A stretch of 64,000 nucleotides of DNA. It comes from Methylomicrobium sp. wino1 (GTDB lineage: Bacteria > Pseudomonadota > Gammaproteobacteria > Methylococcales > Methylomonadaceae). A program made the translations under genes and the position numbers. The stretch lies in assembly GCF_003932755.1 (NCBI RefSeq), contig NZ_CP024202.1, forward strand, positions 4,402,001-4,466,000, read 5' to 3'. Below are positions 43,788 to 53,871 of this stretch, piece after piece. Every line of letters begins with the position of its first letter. Position 1 is the first letter of the stretch. Under the pieces are notes generated by a model. It did no database searches, was not told where the DNA came from, and saw only the letters and a list, made by a program, of their open reading frames with translations.

Positions 43788-46700
43788 TTAGGATGCCAAC
43801 ACCACATCGAATGCTTCGGCCTGTTGCCGCAAACGCTCGTCGATCTCTTGCCAAGTGACTTCGCACAAGCTGCTTTCATGCGCCGCGCCGTCGCGTTCGG
43901 CAATCAACAGCGAGCGGGCCGATTCGCGCGCCAAATTCAGGTTCTTATAGGGTGTGATCAAATTGACATGAATATGGAGTTCCTTGAAGATACGCAGCAC
44001 CCGGCGGCTGACCGCTTCGGCCGTATTCGAAAAGGCTTCGTCGAGAAATACGGTGCTGTAAACCGGTCGATCGCTGCCGTCCGGCGTCAGTACATAGGCC
44101 AAACTCGCCGCGACGATAGTGCCCGCGAACGATTCTTTTTCCCCGCCGGATTTACCGCTGGACGACATCAACACATCGCGAATCTCGCCGTCTTCCGCGC
44201 CGATTTCCTCGGCATAAAACGACAACTGATGACGCGGATCGAGCAAACGCAGACTTTCCTGCGTATTGGCCGTAGCCGGATTACTGGCCTTGTCCAGAAT
44301 AGCGATGACCTGCTGCAAGCCGGCGAAACGCGCTTCGTGATCGTCGCTTGTCAATTGCTCCATGACTTTGCTCAACAGGCGATTGAAATGCTGCACATGC
44401 TCGTATTGCTCGTTTTTCATGCCCAATTGCAAATAACTTCCGACCCGGAATTCGGTCCGCTCCAGCACCCGGTTGATCGTTTGGATGCGCTCGTCGATAT
44501 CTTCCCGCTCCGAATCGATTCGTGTGCGTATCCCCGCCAGCGATTGCGTCGCGTGTCGGTTCAGGCGTTCGCGAAACTTTTCGACCAAGGCCGGCAGGCC
44601 TTCTTGCTCCAGTTGCGCTAAATGCGCCAGATAATCCTGCAGACTCGCCAAGTCCCCGCCCCAATCCGCGGCGATGATTTCCCATTTCGCGCGAAAACCG
44701 GTCATGATGCCGACCGCCGACCGGCTGGCCCGGTCTTTACGGGCGCGAACGACGCCGCGTTGCTGTTCCATATCGCGGCGATAACGTTCCTCGATTTTCG
44801 CGGAATCTTCCAGTTGCGCGTCCTTGAGCGCGCCTATTTTTTTCAGCAATGCCGCGCGCAAATCGTCGGCAACGCCGGTTTCGGCCAGCTTCAAGGCTTG
44901 TTGTTTGTTTTTTTCGGCGTTTTCACGGTCCTTACCGATCGCGCTCACGCGTCCGATTTGACCATCCTTTTGCTTTTGCAAATCCTGTAATGCCGCTTTC
45001 GACTCTTCCCAACGCACCTTCGCGGCGGCCAGATCGCCGCCGACCCGTTCTAATTGTTCGATATCGTGTTTATGCCCCGCGATGCGGTTTTGCCAGTACG
45101 GCACATCGATATCGGCCCAGCGGAATTGGCTTAGCGCTTCCCATTGCCGGTCGCGCCGATCGACCGCGTCCATGGCTTCGCGAGCCTTGCCGACCGCCTC
45201 GCCAAACGCGAGAATTTCTTGTTTGAAGCGTTCGACATCCTGACGCAACAGAGCCAGCCGGCTTTTATTGGAAAATCCCAATTGCCAGGCGCGGCGGTCG
45301 TCGATACGCTGCTGATCTTTTTTCTCGAAGCGGCCGCGATCCATATGCATCAAACCTTGCCGCGTCATCGAAAAAGGCGTCCGGTCGAGCCGTTCGGTAC
45401 TTTCGACGCAGTGCAGATCGAAACGCGCCAGGTGCCGTTTCAGCCAGTCGCGGTAAGGATGATCGCGCCAAATCAATTTGCGCAAATAGCCGTCGGCTTT
45501 GAAATCTGGCGCTTGGTCGAGCTCGCGAACGACCTGCACGCGCACATGCAAGCCGGTGTGACGTTGATTCAACCAGCGCGTGACCAATGAAAAATCGCTT
45601 TCCGGCACCGCCAGCGTCGTGCGCAGCCCGCCCAACGCACGCTCTATCGCGCCTTGCCAGGCGCGCTCGTCATCGCGCACATCCAGCAATTCGCCGATGA
45701 ACATCAGCTTGCCGCGATCCAAACCGAGCGCTTCGGCCATTTCATCGCGCAGGATTTGAAACTTGGCGTCGATATTGGAATCGGGGCGCGCCTCGATTTC
45801 GCCGATTTCGTCCTGCAAGTGCCGTTGTTGTTCCTGGGCATTACTCAGTTTGGCGGCCTGCGCGGCGAAATCGTTCTGGACTTGCGTTTTTTCGTTGGCG
45901 ATAGCTTCCCGGGCCTGTTGCGCCTGCCGCTGGTTGTCTTGAAAAACCGTCTCTTCGAGCCTGCCCTCCAATTGCAAACAGCCTGCGACTTGTTGATAAC
46001 GCGCGGCCTTGAGGTTAACCTCGGCCAGTTTGGCTTCGGCGGCCTGCAAGTCTTTCTTGATGAATTCGATACGCTCGCCGCCGGCTTGCAGATAATCGGC
46101 GTGGCATTGCTCGGAACGCTCCGCCGCCTCGTTCACTTGGTTTTCCAGCCGTTCGAGATGATCCCTGGCCTGCTGCAACGCCGAAGCAATGGTTTCGATG
46201 CGCAACTGCCATAGCCCAGCGCATTGTTCGCCGAACCAAGCCGACAGGCCGTCCAATTCGGCATCCAGTCTTTGCAAATCCTGTTCGGCGCGCTGCAAGT
46301 CTTCGGTCACGCCGGGCAAATCCGCCAAGGCATCGCGCTGCTGACGGGCGTCAAGCAACTGATTGTGAATGCCGACCAGATCGGCGAATTCGTCGACCGC
46401 TTTACGCGCATCGTCGCGCACATTGCTGGGTTCAAGCACCAAATCGCGGATCAATGAAGTCAGATCGTCGATTTTCTTCAGACCCAAAGCCCTCGCCAAT
46501 AGCGCCGGCGCATTCGGGTTATCCATGTGCAACAAGCGCCGGTAGCGTTCCTGATATTCGGAAAAACGGTCGTCGCAAGCGGTAATCATGGGATCTTGGC
46601 GTAAGAACTGTTTCAACGCGCGCGGATCGCCGTCACCGAAGGCATCGAGCAATTCTTTCAAGGTCACATTGCGGCGCGCGACTAGATAAACCCGCTTTAG

Positions 46701-47141
46701 GTCGCCCAGGGCATTACCGGCATGCGACATCCAAAACAAGGCCGCGAGCGTTATTTGCGAACCGTCGTCGGCCTGATAAAAAGCCCGAAGTCCGGTCACG
46801 ACCGCGCCTTCACGCTTGCTCAATATCCGGGTTCGGCCGCCGTCGTGAGCGCTGCCGAAACTGCCGCGAATATAGCTCATCAAGCTTCGGTCGCTACGAT
46901 CGCCCTGAGCCGCCGCGACATTGAACGTCGCCTTGCCGGCCGGCAGCAACAAGGCCATCAAGCCGTCCACCAAAGTCGACTTTCCTGCGCCGTTATCGCC
47001 GGTGATCAAGGTGCCGTCCGGATCGATACGGGCCGTATGTAATCCGTGAAACGAGCCCCAGTTGTAGACCGACAATTCTCGCAGCCGGATCGCACCGCAG
47101 GCAAACAAATCGCGGACTTGCGCGCTAGGCAAATTAGTCAT
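43788..47141 (-). CDS. jetC: Wadjet SMC-like ATPase JetC
   Basis: 1117 residues, full length. Walker A TGDNGAGKST at 47-56, long coiled coils (~230-420 and ~620-850) around a hinge-like globular part, and the C-terminal ABC signature GKSGGEKESF with Walker B TVFLDEAFSN. This is the MukB-like motor of Wadjet, which extrudes DNA loops and detects small circular plasmids. It overlaps jetB by eight bases. Downstream, where jetD normally begins, there is only repeat DNA. Confidence 0.93.
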   Translation of the reverse strand: MTNLPSAQVRDLFACGAIRLRELSVYNWGSFHGLHTARIDPDGTLITGDNGAGKSTLVDGLMALLLPAGKATFNVAAAQGDRSDRSLMSYIRGSFGSAHDGGRTRILSKREGAVVTGLRAFYQADDGSQITLAALFWMSHAGNALGDLKRVYLVARRNVTLKELLDAFGDGDPRALKQFLRQDPMITACDDRFSEYQERYRRLLHMDNPNAPALLARALGLKKIDDLTSLIRDLVLEPSNVRDDARKAVDEFADLVGIHNQLLDARQQRDALADLPGVTEDLQRAEQDLQRLDAELDGLSAWFGEQCAGLWQLRIETIASALQQARDHLERLENQVNEAAERSEQCHADYLQAGGERIEFIKKDLQAAEAKLAEVNLKAARYQQVAGCLQLEGRLEETVFQDNQRQAQQAREAIANEKTQVQNDFAAQAAKLSNAQEQQRHLQDEIGEIEARPDSNIDAKFQILRDEMAEALGLDRGKLMFIGELLDVRDDERAWQGAIERALGGLRTTLAVPESDFSLVTRWLNQRHTGLHVRVQVVRELDQAPDFKADGYLRKLIWRDHPYRDWLKRHLARFDLHCVESTERLDRTPFSMTRQGLMHMDRGRFEKKDQQRIDDRRAWQLGFSNKSRLALLRQDVERFKQEILAFGEAVGKAREAMDAVDRRDRQWEALSQFRWADIDVPYWQNRIAGHKHDIEQLERVGGDLAAAKVRWEESKAALQDLQKQKDGQIGRVSAIGKDRENAEKNKQQALKLAETGVADDLRAALLKKIGALKDAQLEDSAKIEERYRRDMEQQRGVVRARKDRASRSAVGIMTGFRAKWEIIAADWGGDLASLQDYLAHLAQLEQEGLPALVEKFRERLNRHATQSLAGIRTRIDSEREDIDERIQTINRVLERTEFRVGSYLQLGMKNEQYEHVQHFNRLLSKVMEQLTSDDHEARFAGLQQVIAILDKASNPATANTQESLRLLDPRHQLSFYAEEIGAEDGEIRDVLMSSSGKSGGEKESFAGTIVAASLAYVLTPDGSDRPVYSTVFLDEAFSNTAEAVSRRVLRIFKELHIHVNLITPYKNLNLARESARSLLIAERDGAAHESSLCEVTWQEIDERLRQQAEAFDVVLAS

Positions 47142-47910
47142 CGGATGCCTCCTGTTCCATACTCAGCCCGGCCCCGGCAGCCAGTTTCAGGTATTCCTCC
47201 AACATTTGCTCGAGAAAAGCCGCATTGACGACATAACGGATCACTGGCGTAATTTCAAAACGATCTTCTTCACCGCGCACCGCCGCCAAAATTTTCCGGT
47301 CTTTCATGTTTTTCAACGCGCCGCTCAACTGCCGTCGGTCGCTACGACTGCTGTTGGTCAGCGGCAAAAACGGCCGCAAAGCAACATCGATGCGGTCGAT
47401 ATCGATAATGACGCGCTGTTCGCCGGCGTTTTGCCGCTCTTGATAATGCTTGCGCAACACCAGCAGTAACAAGGTATCGTACAGAGTCAAGGTCCGCCGA
47501 ACGATCAAACTGCTGACTTCGTCATCCTCATCGAGCTCTTCCGCTTCTTGCTGCAACAGAATCGCCAGTCCCGCTTGTTCGTCCAGCAACAGGCGCAGAT
47601 ACATATCGGCCAGATGCACTTCGATTGGCGCGCGATAGCGGCACAAGGCCTCGAACTGCAGCCGTTTACCGTCGGCCATGATCACGCCATGGCGCAGCAA
47701 TCCGACCAGCGCACGGCGCGCCTCGGACGGCAATCGGCCGGAATCGGCTTCGGTCTCGCCGTCGGTTTCAGACGTTTCGTCGAGCGCGAGGGACTCATCC
47801 GTTTGCTGCGGGACAGGAACCTCGGCCGGCTCGACTCGGCCGCGCAGCATATCGAACAAATCGGGTTGCTCGGCAGACTGACCCCTAAGCGATTTATCAA
47901 AAAGACTCAC
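47134..47910 (-). CDS. jetB: Wadjet MukE-like subunit JetB (DUF4194)
   Basis: 258 residues. A charged, acidic N-terminal ~75 residues precedes a winged-helix core with LVGLLRHGVIMADGKRLQFE and RRTLTLYDTLLLLVLRKHYQ, typical of DUF4194/MukE-like SMC partners. The start overlaps the jetA stop (ATGA), and its end overlaps jetC. It links JetA to the JetC ATPase heads. Confidence 0.9.
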   Translation of the reverse strand: MSLFDKSLRGQSAEQPDLFDMLRGRVEPAEVPVPQQTDESLALDETSETDGETEADSGRLPSEARRALVGLLRHGVIMADGKRLQFEALCRYRAPIEVHLADMYLRLLLDEQAGLAILLQQEAEELDEDDEVSSLIVRRTLTLYDTLLLLVLRKHYQERQNAGEQRVIIDIDRIDVALRPFLPLTNSSRSDRRQLSGALKNMKDRKILAAVRGEEDRFEITPVIRYVVNAAFLEQMLEEYLKLAAGAGLSMEQEASDD

Positions 47911-49370
47911 AAAATCAACTCCTCAAGTTGTTCAGGAAATTGCTCGACGCTGAGCAAATAATGCGGTATTTCAGCTTTCAAGCGTTGCCCGTTTCTATCC
48001 TTGATCTCAACGGTTTCCCTGCCCTGCAATTCGGTCGCGCCGACCGCGCGCGCTACCCTGAGAAATGCGATCAATTCTTCCAGGCCGGCCTGAATCGGCT
48101 GGCGTGCGACCAAACCGGCGATACTGAGCGGAATTCGGCTGGCCCGCAAGGTGGTGCGTAATTTTTCCGCGACAGCCAACACCTGCACCGCATGTAATTG
48201 CCGCAGCATCGTATCGCTGGGCGTGCCGGTATTGATGTGTTCCTGCACATCGCGCGTGTCGAGCTGTTCCTCGGGCATTTTCAGAGACCAACTGTCAGGC
48301 GATTGTATTTTGACATGGCCGCTGTCGAGTCTGAGACTGGTTTCGTGGCGCATGGAAATATCGGCTTCCTTAAATTCGACCGCCAAACGTTCCAATTTGC
48401 CTAGCAATCGGTCCACGGCCCGCATTTCACCGGCCGCGCCGCTTTCGACGAACTGCCGCAGATTTTCCTCGGTACGACGTCGCACTTGGAATACCCTGCC
48501 GCTTTCGCGGCTCAATTCGCGCATGAGTTTGCCGAGAAAACGGGCCTGTTGCTCGCTGAGATTATTCGCGGCCGGGCGGCTCAAAATCGCTTTCAGTTGT
48601 TCGCGCAATTCGGTACTGCGATTTTGATCGCACAACAAATGAAAAAAACCGTCGAAAGCTCGGCCTGCATCGCTCGCGGCCAGCAATTGCTCCTGCTCCA
48701 GTAGATTCAGAATCACGTCGCCGCGACTGCCGCCGGATTCGATCATTTGCACGCGCAGAGTTTGGTCGATTTGCCGAATCTCGTCTTCGACACGGCGAAA
48801 ATCGCCGGTCAATACCGCCGCCAATTGATAAATCTCGATAATCCGTTCGCGCTGTTCGGCATCCGATAACTCATGAACGATACCGGCCTCCAGGTCCGCC
48901 AATTCCCGCTGAATTTCGGTCTTGCGCGATTCCAGCAATTGTATGCGCTCGGTCGGGTCGGGACTGATCGCGGCCGATAGATCCCGTACCGCATCCTGGA
49001 CGATCCGCAAATGCGAAGCGGTGGCGTTGGTTTCGCGCTGATCCAATTGCCGGCAGAAACGAAGCGCCACCTCGCAAGCATCGGTTTTGCTCAATTGATC
49101 GTCCAGTTCGCGCAGCCAACCGGCTTGAATCCATTGCCGCAAATAGGTCGAGGCATTGACCTCGACTTCGATAATGCCTTGTTCACGCCAATGCTCCAAC
49201 TCGGTATCGAGCGCCATCTTGGCACGGCCGAACGCGATTTCGTCGGCATCTTCGAACAAATCGGCGACAAAGGCCAGTATCAACGGCGCATTGTCCGAGC
49301 GCAACAAACGCCAGGCGGCATGCTCTTTATGCAATCGGCGAAAACGGGCGTTAAGTTCGTGGAAACTCAT
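47907..49370 (-). CDS. jetA: Wadjet kleisin-like subunit JetA (DUF3375)
   Basis: 487 residues. The N-terminus (HELNARFRRLHKEHAAWRLL followed by RSDNAPLILAFVADLF) and the block GFFHLLCDQNRSTELREQLK are hallmarks of DUF3375. The protein is largely helical. It is the first gene of jetABC, with the promoter in the 198-base divergent gap shared with the ferritin-like gene. No damage is seen. Confidence 0.92.
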   Translation of the reverse strand: MSFHELNARFRRLHKEHAAWRLLRSDNAPLILAFVADLFEDADEIAFGRAKMALDTELEHWREQGIIEVEVNASTYLRQWIQAGWLRELDDQLSKTDACEVALRFCRQLDQRETNATASHLRIVQDAVRDLSAAISPDPTERIQLLESRKTEIQRELADLEAGIVHELSDAEQRERIIEIYQLAAVLTGDFRRVEDEIRQIDQTLRVQMIESGGSRGDVILNLLEQEQLLAASDAGRAFDGFFHLLCDQNRSTELREQLKAILSRPAANNLSEQQARFLGKLMRELSRESGRVFQVRRRTEENLRQFVESGAAGEMRAVDRLLGKLERLAVEFKEADISMRHETSLRLDSGHVKIQSPDSWSLKMPEEQLDTRDVQEHINTGTPSDTMLRQLHAVQVLAVAEKLRTTLRASRIPLSIAGLVARQPIQAGLEELIAFLRVARAVGATELQGRETVEIKDRNGQRLKAEIPHYLLSVEQFPEQLEELIL

Positions 49371-49568
49371 GAATTAGTTTTAAGGATCGGAATAAAGATT
49401 AACTGCGGATTATATCGTGTATCGACGCAATAAATCGCCTTGATAATGACAATCTATTATTCATTGCATTAAAACGGCGTTACACTGTCAATGAGCCGAG
49501 GAGGAAGATAGAATCGTGGGACTCCCTTTCTAATCGACAATCATTTTTTCAGTAGACGAGGCTCCAAA

Positions 49569-49853
49569 ATGGCAAATGAAGGTTATCACGAAGCAATAGA
49601 AGAACTCTCCGATGCTACGCGCGATATGCATCGAGCGATTACCTCTTTAATGGAGGAACTAGAAGCGGTCGACTGGTATAACCAACGCGTCGATGCTTGC
49701 AAGGATAAAGACCTTAAGGCAATACTCGCGCATAACCGCGATGAGGAGAAGGAACACGCGGCAATGCTGTTGGAATGGATACGCCGACAAGACCCGAAAT
49801 TCGACAACGAATTGCGCGATTATTTATTTACCGATAAACCGATCGCTCATTGA
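49569..49853 (+). CDS. encapsulated-ferritin-type ferritin-like protein
   Basis: 94 residues. YHEAIEELSDATRDMHRAIT, the di-iron Glu in EELEAVDWYNQRVD and the NRDEEKEHAAMLLEWIRR box (ExxH) match the encapsulated ferritin family, a two-helix ferritin-like protein that makes annular decamers and oxidises Fe2+. Members normally lie beside an encapsulin shell gene and carry a C-terminal shell-targeting tail. Here the tail after RDYLFTDKPIAH is absent and no shell gene is in the window. It lies 21 bases upstream of a peroxiredoxin gene and is probably co-transcribed with it. Confidence 0.8.
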   Translation: MANEGYHEAIEELSDATRDMHRAITSLMEELEAVDWYNQRVDACKDKDLKAILAHNRDEEKEHAAMLLEWIRRQDPKFDNELRDYLFTDKPIAH

Positions 49854-49874
49854 TCAACCCAGCGGAGAATCAAA

Positions 49875-50396
49875 ATGACTTCAAACGTTCCCAATGTAGT
49901 TTTCAAAACCCGTGTCCGAGACGAAAGCATCGGCGGCGATAATCCTTTCCGATGGCAAGATGTCAGTAGCAACGACATTTTCAAAGGCAAAAAAATAGTG
50001 CTGTTCTCCCTACCGGGCGCATTTACGCCGACATGTTCGAGCACACATTTACCAGGTTACGAAGCAAAATACCAAGACATCATCGGTCAAGGAGTCGATG
50101 ATGTCTATTGTTTAAGTGTCAACGATGCCTTTACGATGTTTCAGTGGAGTAAGCATCTAGGCATCGAGCATGTCAAAATGCTGCCCGACGGCAATGGCGA
50201 CTTTACCCGTCTGATGGGCATGTTGGTCAAAAAGGAAAATCTCGGCTTCGGCTATCGATCATGGCGTTATTCGATGCTGGTCGAGGACGGTAAGATCGTC
50301 AAACTGTTCAGCGAACCCGGTTTTTCCGACAATTGTCCGGATGATCCGTTCACGGTTAGCAGTGCGGACACGATGCTCGATTATTTAAGATCATAA
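49875..50396 (+). CDS. Prx5-type peroxiredoxin
   Basis: 173 residues with the thioredoxin-fold box LFSLPGAFTPTCSSTHLPGY, in which the Cys of PTCS is the peroxidatic residue. The C-terminus has a second Cys (DNCPDDPF). It is a Prx5/AhpE-like thiol peroxidase without a fused glutaredoxin. It is placed before the glutathione reductase gene, so glutathione is the likely reductant. Cytosolic. Confidence 0.9.
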   Translation: MTSNVPNVVFKTRVRDESIGGDNPFRWQDVSSNDIFKGKKIVLFSLPGAFTPTCSSTHLPGYEAKYQDIIGQGVDDVYCLSVNDAFTMFQWSKHLGIEHVKMLPDGNGDFTRLMGMLVKKENLGFGYRSWRYSMLVEDGKIVKLFSEPGFSDNCPDDPFTVSSADTMLDYLRS

Positions 50397-50478
50397 ATCA
50401 TAATTTAACAATTCGCATCGATCATTCAATCAAGAATGCCGGTGCGTTGCGGTTATCCACCTATGCAAGAAAATTCAA

Positions 50479-51831
50479 ATGACTGATTTCGATTTCGAGC
50501 TATTTGTTATCGGCGCGGGTTCAGGAGGCGTCCGAGCCGCGCGAACAGCCGCCGAACTCGGCGTCCGCGTCGCCATCGCCGAAAACCGCCAACTTGGCGG
50601 AACCTGCGTCAATGTCGGCTGCGTGCCCAAGAAACTATTCGTCTATGCCTCGCATTTTCGCGAGGATTTCGAGGCGGCCAATGGTTTCGGCTGGGCGGCG
50701 AGCAGTCCCGACTTCGATTGGCATCGTTTGTTGTCGCAAAAAGACCGTGAACTAAAACGGCTGCATGGCATATACGGCAGCTTGCTCGACAAGTCCGGCG
50801 CAATGCTGATCGAAGGCCGAGCGACATTGCTTGACGCTCATACCGTGCAAGTCGGCGAAACTCGATACCGCAGCAAACGCATTCTAATCGCGACCGGCGG
50901 CAAGCCGTTTATTCCCGATTTTCCAGGCAACGAACATGTCGTTGATTCCGATGACATGTTCACCTTGGATAAACTCCCCGAGCAAATTCTGATTGTCGGC
51001 GGAGGCTATATTGCCGTCGAATTCGCCGGCATTATGCATGGCCTGGGCGTTAACACGACATTATGCTATCGCGGCGAGCAAATACTACGGGGATTCGATA
51101 ACGATGTTAGAGCATTCGCCGCTCAAGAAATGCGAAAAAAAGGCATCGACATTCTGCTCAATACCAATATTCAATCGGTCGCCCGAACCGAAAGCGGCTA
51201 TAAAGCCCATACCGACCGGAATCAAAACATTGAAGCCGATCTGGTTTTATACGCAACCGGGCGAAGACCGAATACTACGGGACTAGGACTGTCCGAACTC
51301 GGCGTTGCGCTGACAGAGAACGGGGCAATCGTCGTCGACCACCGATATCAAAGCAATATTCCGTCGATATACGCGTTGGGCGATGTCACCGGCGGACTTA
51401 ACCTGACACCGGTCGCAACCGCCGAAGCGATGGCCCTGGTCTACAATCTCTATACCGATAAACCCACCTCGGTCGATTATGAAAATATTCCAACGGCGGT
51501 ATTCAGCCAACCGAATATCGGCACGGTCGGGTTGACCGAATCCGAAGCCAAGGAACGCTATTCCGATATCGAACTCTATAAATCGGTATTTACGCCGATG
51601 AAACACACGCTGTCCGGGCTTGACGAAAAAACGATGATGAAAATGATCGTCAGAAAAAGCACCGATCGGGTCCTGGGCATCCACATGGTCGGACCGGAAG
51701 CCGGAGAAATCATACAAGGCATGGCAGTCGCTATTCGGGCCGGCGCGACCAAAACCGTCTTCGACTCGACGATTGGTATTCATCCGACTGCGGCCGAAGA
51801 ATTTGTCACGATGCGGAAAGCTGTCGATTAA
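50479..51831 (+). CDS. gor: glutathione-disulphide reductase
   Basis: 450 residues with FAD-binding GAGSGGVRAAR near residue 10, the redox-active disulphide motif GGTCVNVGCVPKK near 38-50, the NADPH motif GGGYIAVEFA near 170 and the C-terminal His-Pro-Thr GIHPTAAEEF. Length and motifs are those of Gor. It keeps glutathione reduced in the cytosol and completes a peroxidase/reductase pair with the Prx 82 bases upstream. Confidence 0.93.
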   Translation: MTDFDFELFVIGAGSGGVRAARTAAELGVRVAIAENRQLGGTCVNVGCVPKKLFVYASHFREDFEAANGFGWAASSPDFDWHRLLSQKDRELKRLHGIYGSLLDKSGAMLIEGRATLLDAHTVQVGETRYRSKRILIATGGKPFIPDFPGNEHVVDSDDMFTLDKLPEQILIVGGGYIAVEFAGIMHGLGVNTTLCYRGEQILRGFDNDVRAFAAQEMRKKGIDILLNTNIQSVARTESGYKAHTDRNQNIEADLVLYATGRRPNTTGLGLSELGVALTENGAIVVDHRYQSNIPSIYALGDVTGGLNLTPVATAEAMALVYNLYTDKPTSVDYENIPTAVFSQPNIGTVGLTESEAKERYSDIELYKSVFTPMKHTLSGLDEKTMMKMIVRKSTDRVLGIHMVGPEAGEIIQGMAVAIRAGATKTVFDSTIGIHPTAAEEFVTMRKAVD

Positions 51832-52258
51832 AACGTGAATTTATGAACGATGCGGTAAATAATTACCTAATTACGTATAAGCTTCAGATTGTTGTAAGGT
51901 ACGCTGTGCGTACCTAGGCATCGAAACCCTACTCAGGTCAAACCATAAGAGCTTGGATTAATATTGGCGTGGTCACCAGGGTACGCACAGCGTACCCTAC
52001 AGAGTTCCAGCGATTGCGTGACTTCTCCATCGCGCTGGATGGCTAATAGCGTATCTCAAAGAGATGCCTATAACGGCATGCGCAGAGCGTGGTAACGGGA
52101 ATTGCCGGGGGACTGAATAGTTACGAAGTGGTAGGTGTTTTCAACTTTTACCGCATCAAAATGAATAAAATAGAAAATTTATTTATGACTAAGTCCTTAA
52201 CATCCGGCAGTTCCGGCTAAAATGGGTGACCGACTGACTGAAATGAAAAAGGTTTTTC
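51832..52258. repeat. palindrome pair downstream of gor
   Basis: AGGTACGCTGTGCGTACCT at 51897-51915 and GGGTACGCACAGCGTACCC at 51979-51997; the latter equals the palindrome at 27571-27589. The rest is AT-rich and should hold the promoter of the transporter gene. Nothing else is seen. Confidence 0.7.
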
Positions 52259-53686
52259 ATGCCCGGATTTTTCTCTAAACAACGTATAACCGCCTCTCCC
52301 GGCTACAACCGCTGGTTGGTGCCGCCCGCCGCTTTGTCGGTGCATTTGTGCATTGGCCAGGCTTATGCGTTTAGCGTATTTAACGAACCTTTGACTCGGG
52401 TGATCGGAGTTTCGGCTTCCGCAGCGGGCGACTGGAAATTGACCCAACTGGGCTGGATTTTCAGTCTGGCCATCGTATTTCTGGGAATATCGGCCGCATT
52501 CGGCGGTAAGTGGCTCGAAAAAGTCGGGCCGCGCTTGACGATGTTCATGGCCGCGAGCTGTTTCGGCGGCGGTTTTTTGATTTCGGCCCTAGGCGTTTTT
52601 TTGCATCAAATCTGGCTACTGTATTTAGGCTATGGTGTCATCGGAGGCATTGGGCTCGGTTTGGGCTATGTCTCGCCGGTATCGACGCTGATCAAATGGT
52701 TTCCCGACCGGCGCGGCATGGCGACCGGTCTGGCAATTATGGGTTTCGGCGGAGGTGCGATGATCGGCGCGCCGTTATCGGTATTGCTGATGGATCGTTT
52801 CCAATCGACCGATTCGGTCGGCATGATCGAAACGTTCTTGACGATGGGCGGTTTGTATTTCATATCGATGACGATCGGCGCATTGACGATTCGCACGCCG
52901 CCCGAAGATTGGCGACCCGAAGGCTGGAAACCGCCCGTACTGCGTAACAAGATGATCACGCATCGCCATGTCCATATCGACCAAGCTTTGAAAACGCCGC
53001 AATTCTATTTGTTGTGGCTGGTCTTATGTCTGAATGTCACAGCCGGCATAGGTGTGCTGGGACAGGCTTCGGTCATGATTCAGGAAATATTCAAGGGACT
53101 CGTTACACCGGCGGCCGCGGCCGGTTTCGTCGGCTTGTTGAGCCTGTTCAATATGGGAGGGCGTTTTTTCTGGTCCACCGTATCCGACTATATCGGGCGC
53201 AAGAGCACTTATTTTGTATTTTTTGCCGTCGGCGCCGGGCTTTATGCGGCTGTTCCTTCGGTCGGCATGACCGGTAACATCACCTTGTTCATTCTGCTTT
53301 ACGCGATTATTTTGAGCATGTACGGCGGAGGCTTTTCATCGATTCCCGCTTATTTGGCCGATATTTTCGGTACGCGTTATGTCGGCGGCATTCACGGCCG
53401 ACTTCTAACCGCATGGTCGACGGCCGGCGTGTTGGGCCCGGTTTTGGTCAACTATATCCGAGAATTTCAGATCGCCCAGGGCATCGCCAAAACCGATGCC
53501 TATAACGTTACGATGTATATCATGGCTGGCATTTTAATCTTGGGCTTTTTCTGTAATTTATTGATCAGGCCGGTGCATGAAAAGCATTATCTGCAACACG
53601 ATGAATTCGACGAACAGGACGGCGCTTATCCGCACGATGAGTCTCGGAATACGAACACTTCAACATCAACAAAAACCGCTTCGTGA
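52259..53686 (+). CDS. OFA-family MFS transporter
   Basis: 475 residues, twelve membrane helices. The N-terminus NRWLVPPAALSVHLCIGQAY and AFSVFNEPLT, the loop RRGMATGLAIMGFGGGAMIG and DYIGRKSTYFVFF are characteristic of the oxalate:formate antiporter (OFA) group of the major facilitator superfamily. The substrate is probably a small monocarboxylate or related anion but is not determined. A 42-residue companion gene follows within eight bases. Confidence 0.9.
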   Translation: MPGFFSKQRITASPGYNRWLVPPAALSVHLCIGQAYAFSVFNEPLTRVIGVSASAAGDWKLTQLGWIFSLAIVFLGISAAFGGKWLEKVGPRLTMFMAASCFGGGFLISALGVFLHQIWLLYLGYGVIGGIGLGLGYVSPVSTLIKWFPDRRGMATGLAIMGFGGGAMIGAPLSVLLMDRFQSTDSVGMIETFLTMGGLYFISMTIGALTIRTPPEDWRPEGWKPPVLRNKMITHRHVHIDQALKTPQFYLLWLVLCLNVTAGIGVLGQASVMIQEIFKGLVTPAAAAGFVGLLSLFNMGGRFFWSTVSDYIGRKSTYFVFFAVGAGLYAAVPSVGMTGNITLFILLYAIILSMYGGGFSSIPAYLADIFGTRYVGGIHGRLLTAWSTAGVLGPVLVNYIREFQIAQGIAKTDAYNVTMYIMAGILILGFFCNLLIRPVHEKHYLQHDEFDEQDGAYPHDESRNTNTSTSTKTAS

Positions 53687-53693
53687 GCCGCCG

Positions 53694-53822
53694 ATGAAAA
53701 ACAGCAAACCTTTTAAACCCGGTCAATGGATTCTGTTGCTAGTATTCTGGCTTTATGTCGCCATTCCTTTGACTTGGGGTATTTGGTCGACTTTGCGTAA
53801 AGCCCTGGTTTTATTTAATTAA
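53694..53822 (+). CDS. small membrane companion of the OFA transporter
   Basis: 42 residues from ATG 53694: a basic start (MKNSKPFKPGQW), one hydrophobic helix (ILLLVFWLYVAIPLTWGIW) and a short tail. Such single-helix proteins are widely annotated as the MFS transporter small subunit and always follow OFA-type genes. The short reading frame is easily missed. Function unknown. Confidence 0.75.
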   Translation: MKNSKPFKPGQWILLLVFWLYVAIPLTWGIWSTLRKALVLFN

Positions 53823-53871
53823 CCTGCCTGATGCGATTCAAGATTTGGGCGGGTTATAGAAGGCTTATCGA

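Noticed and set aside
43824-44621. 265-codon plus-strand ORF
   Set aside because: Antisense to jetC, which has conserved SMC motifs.
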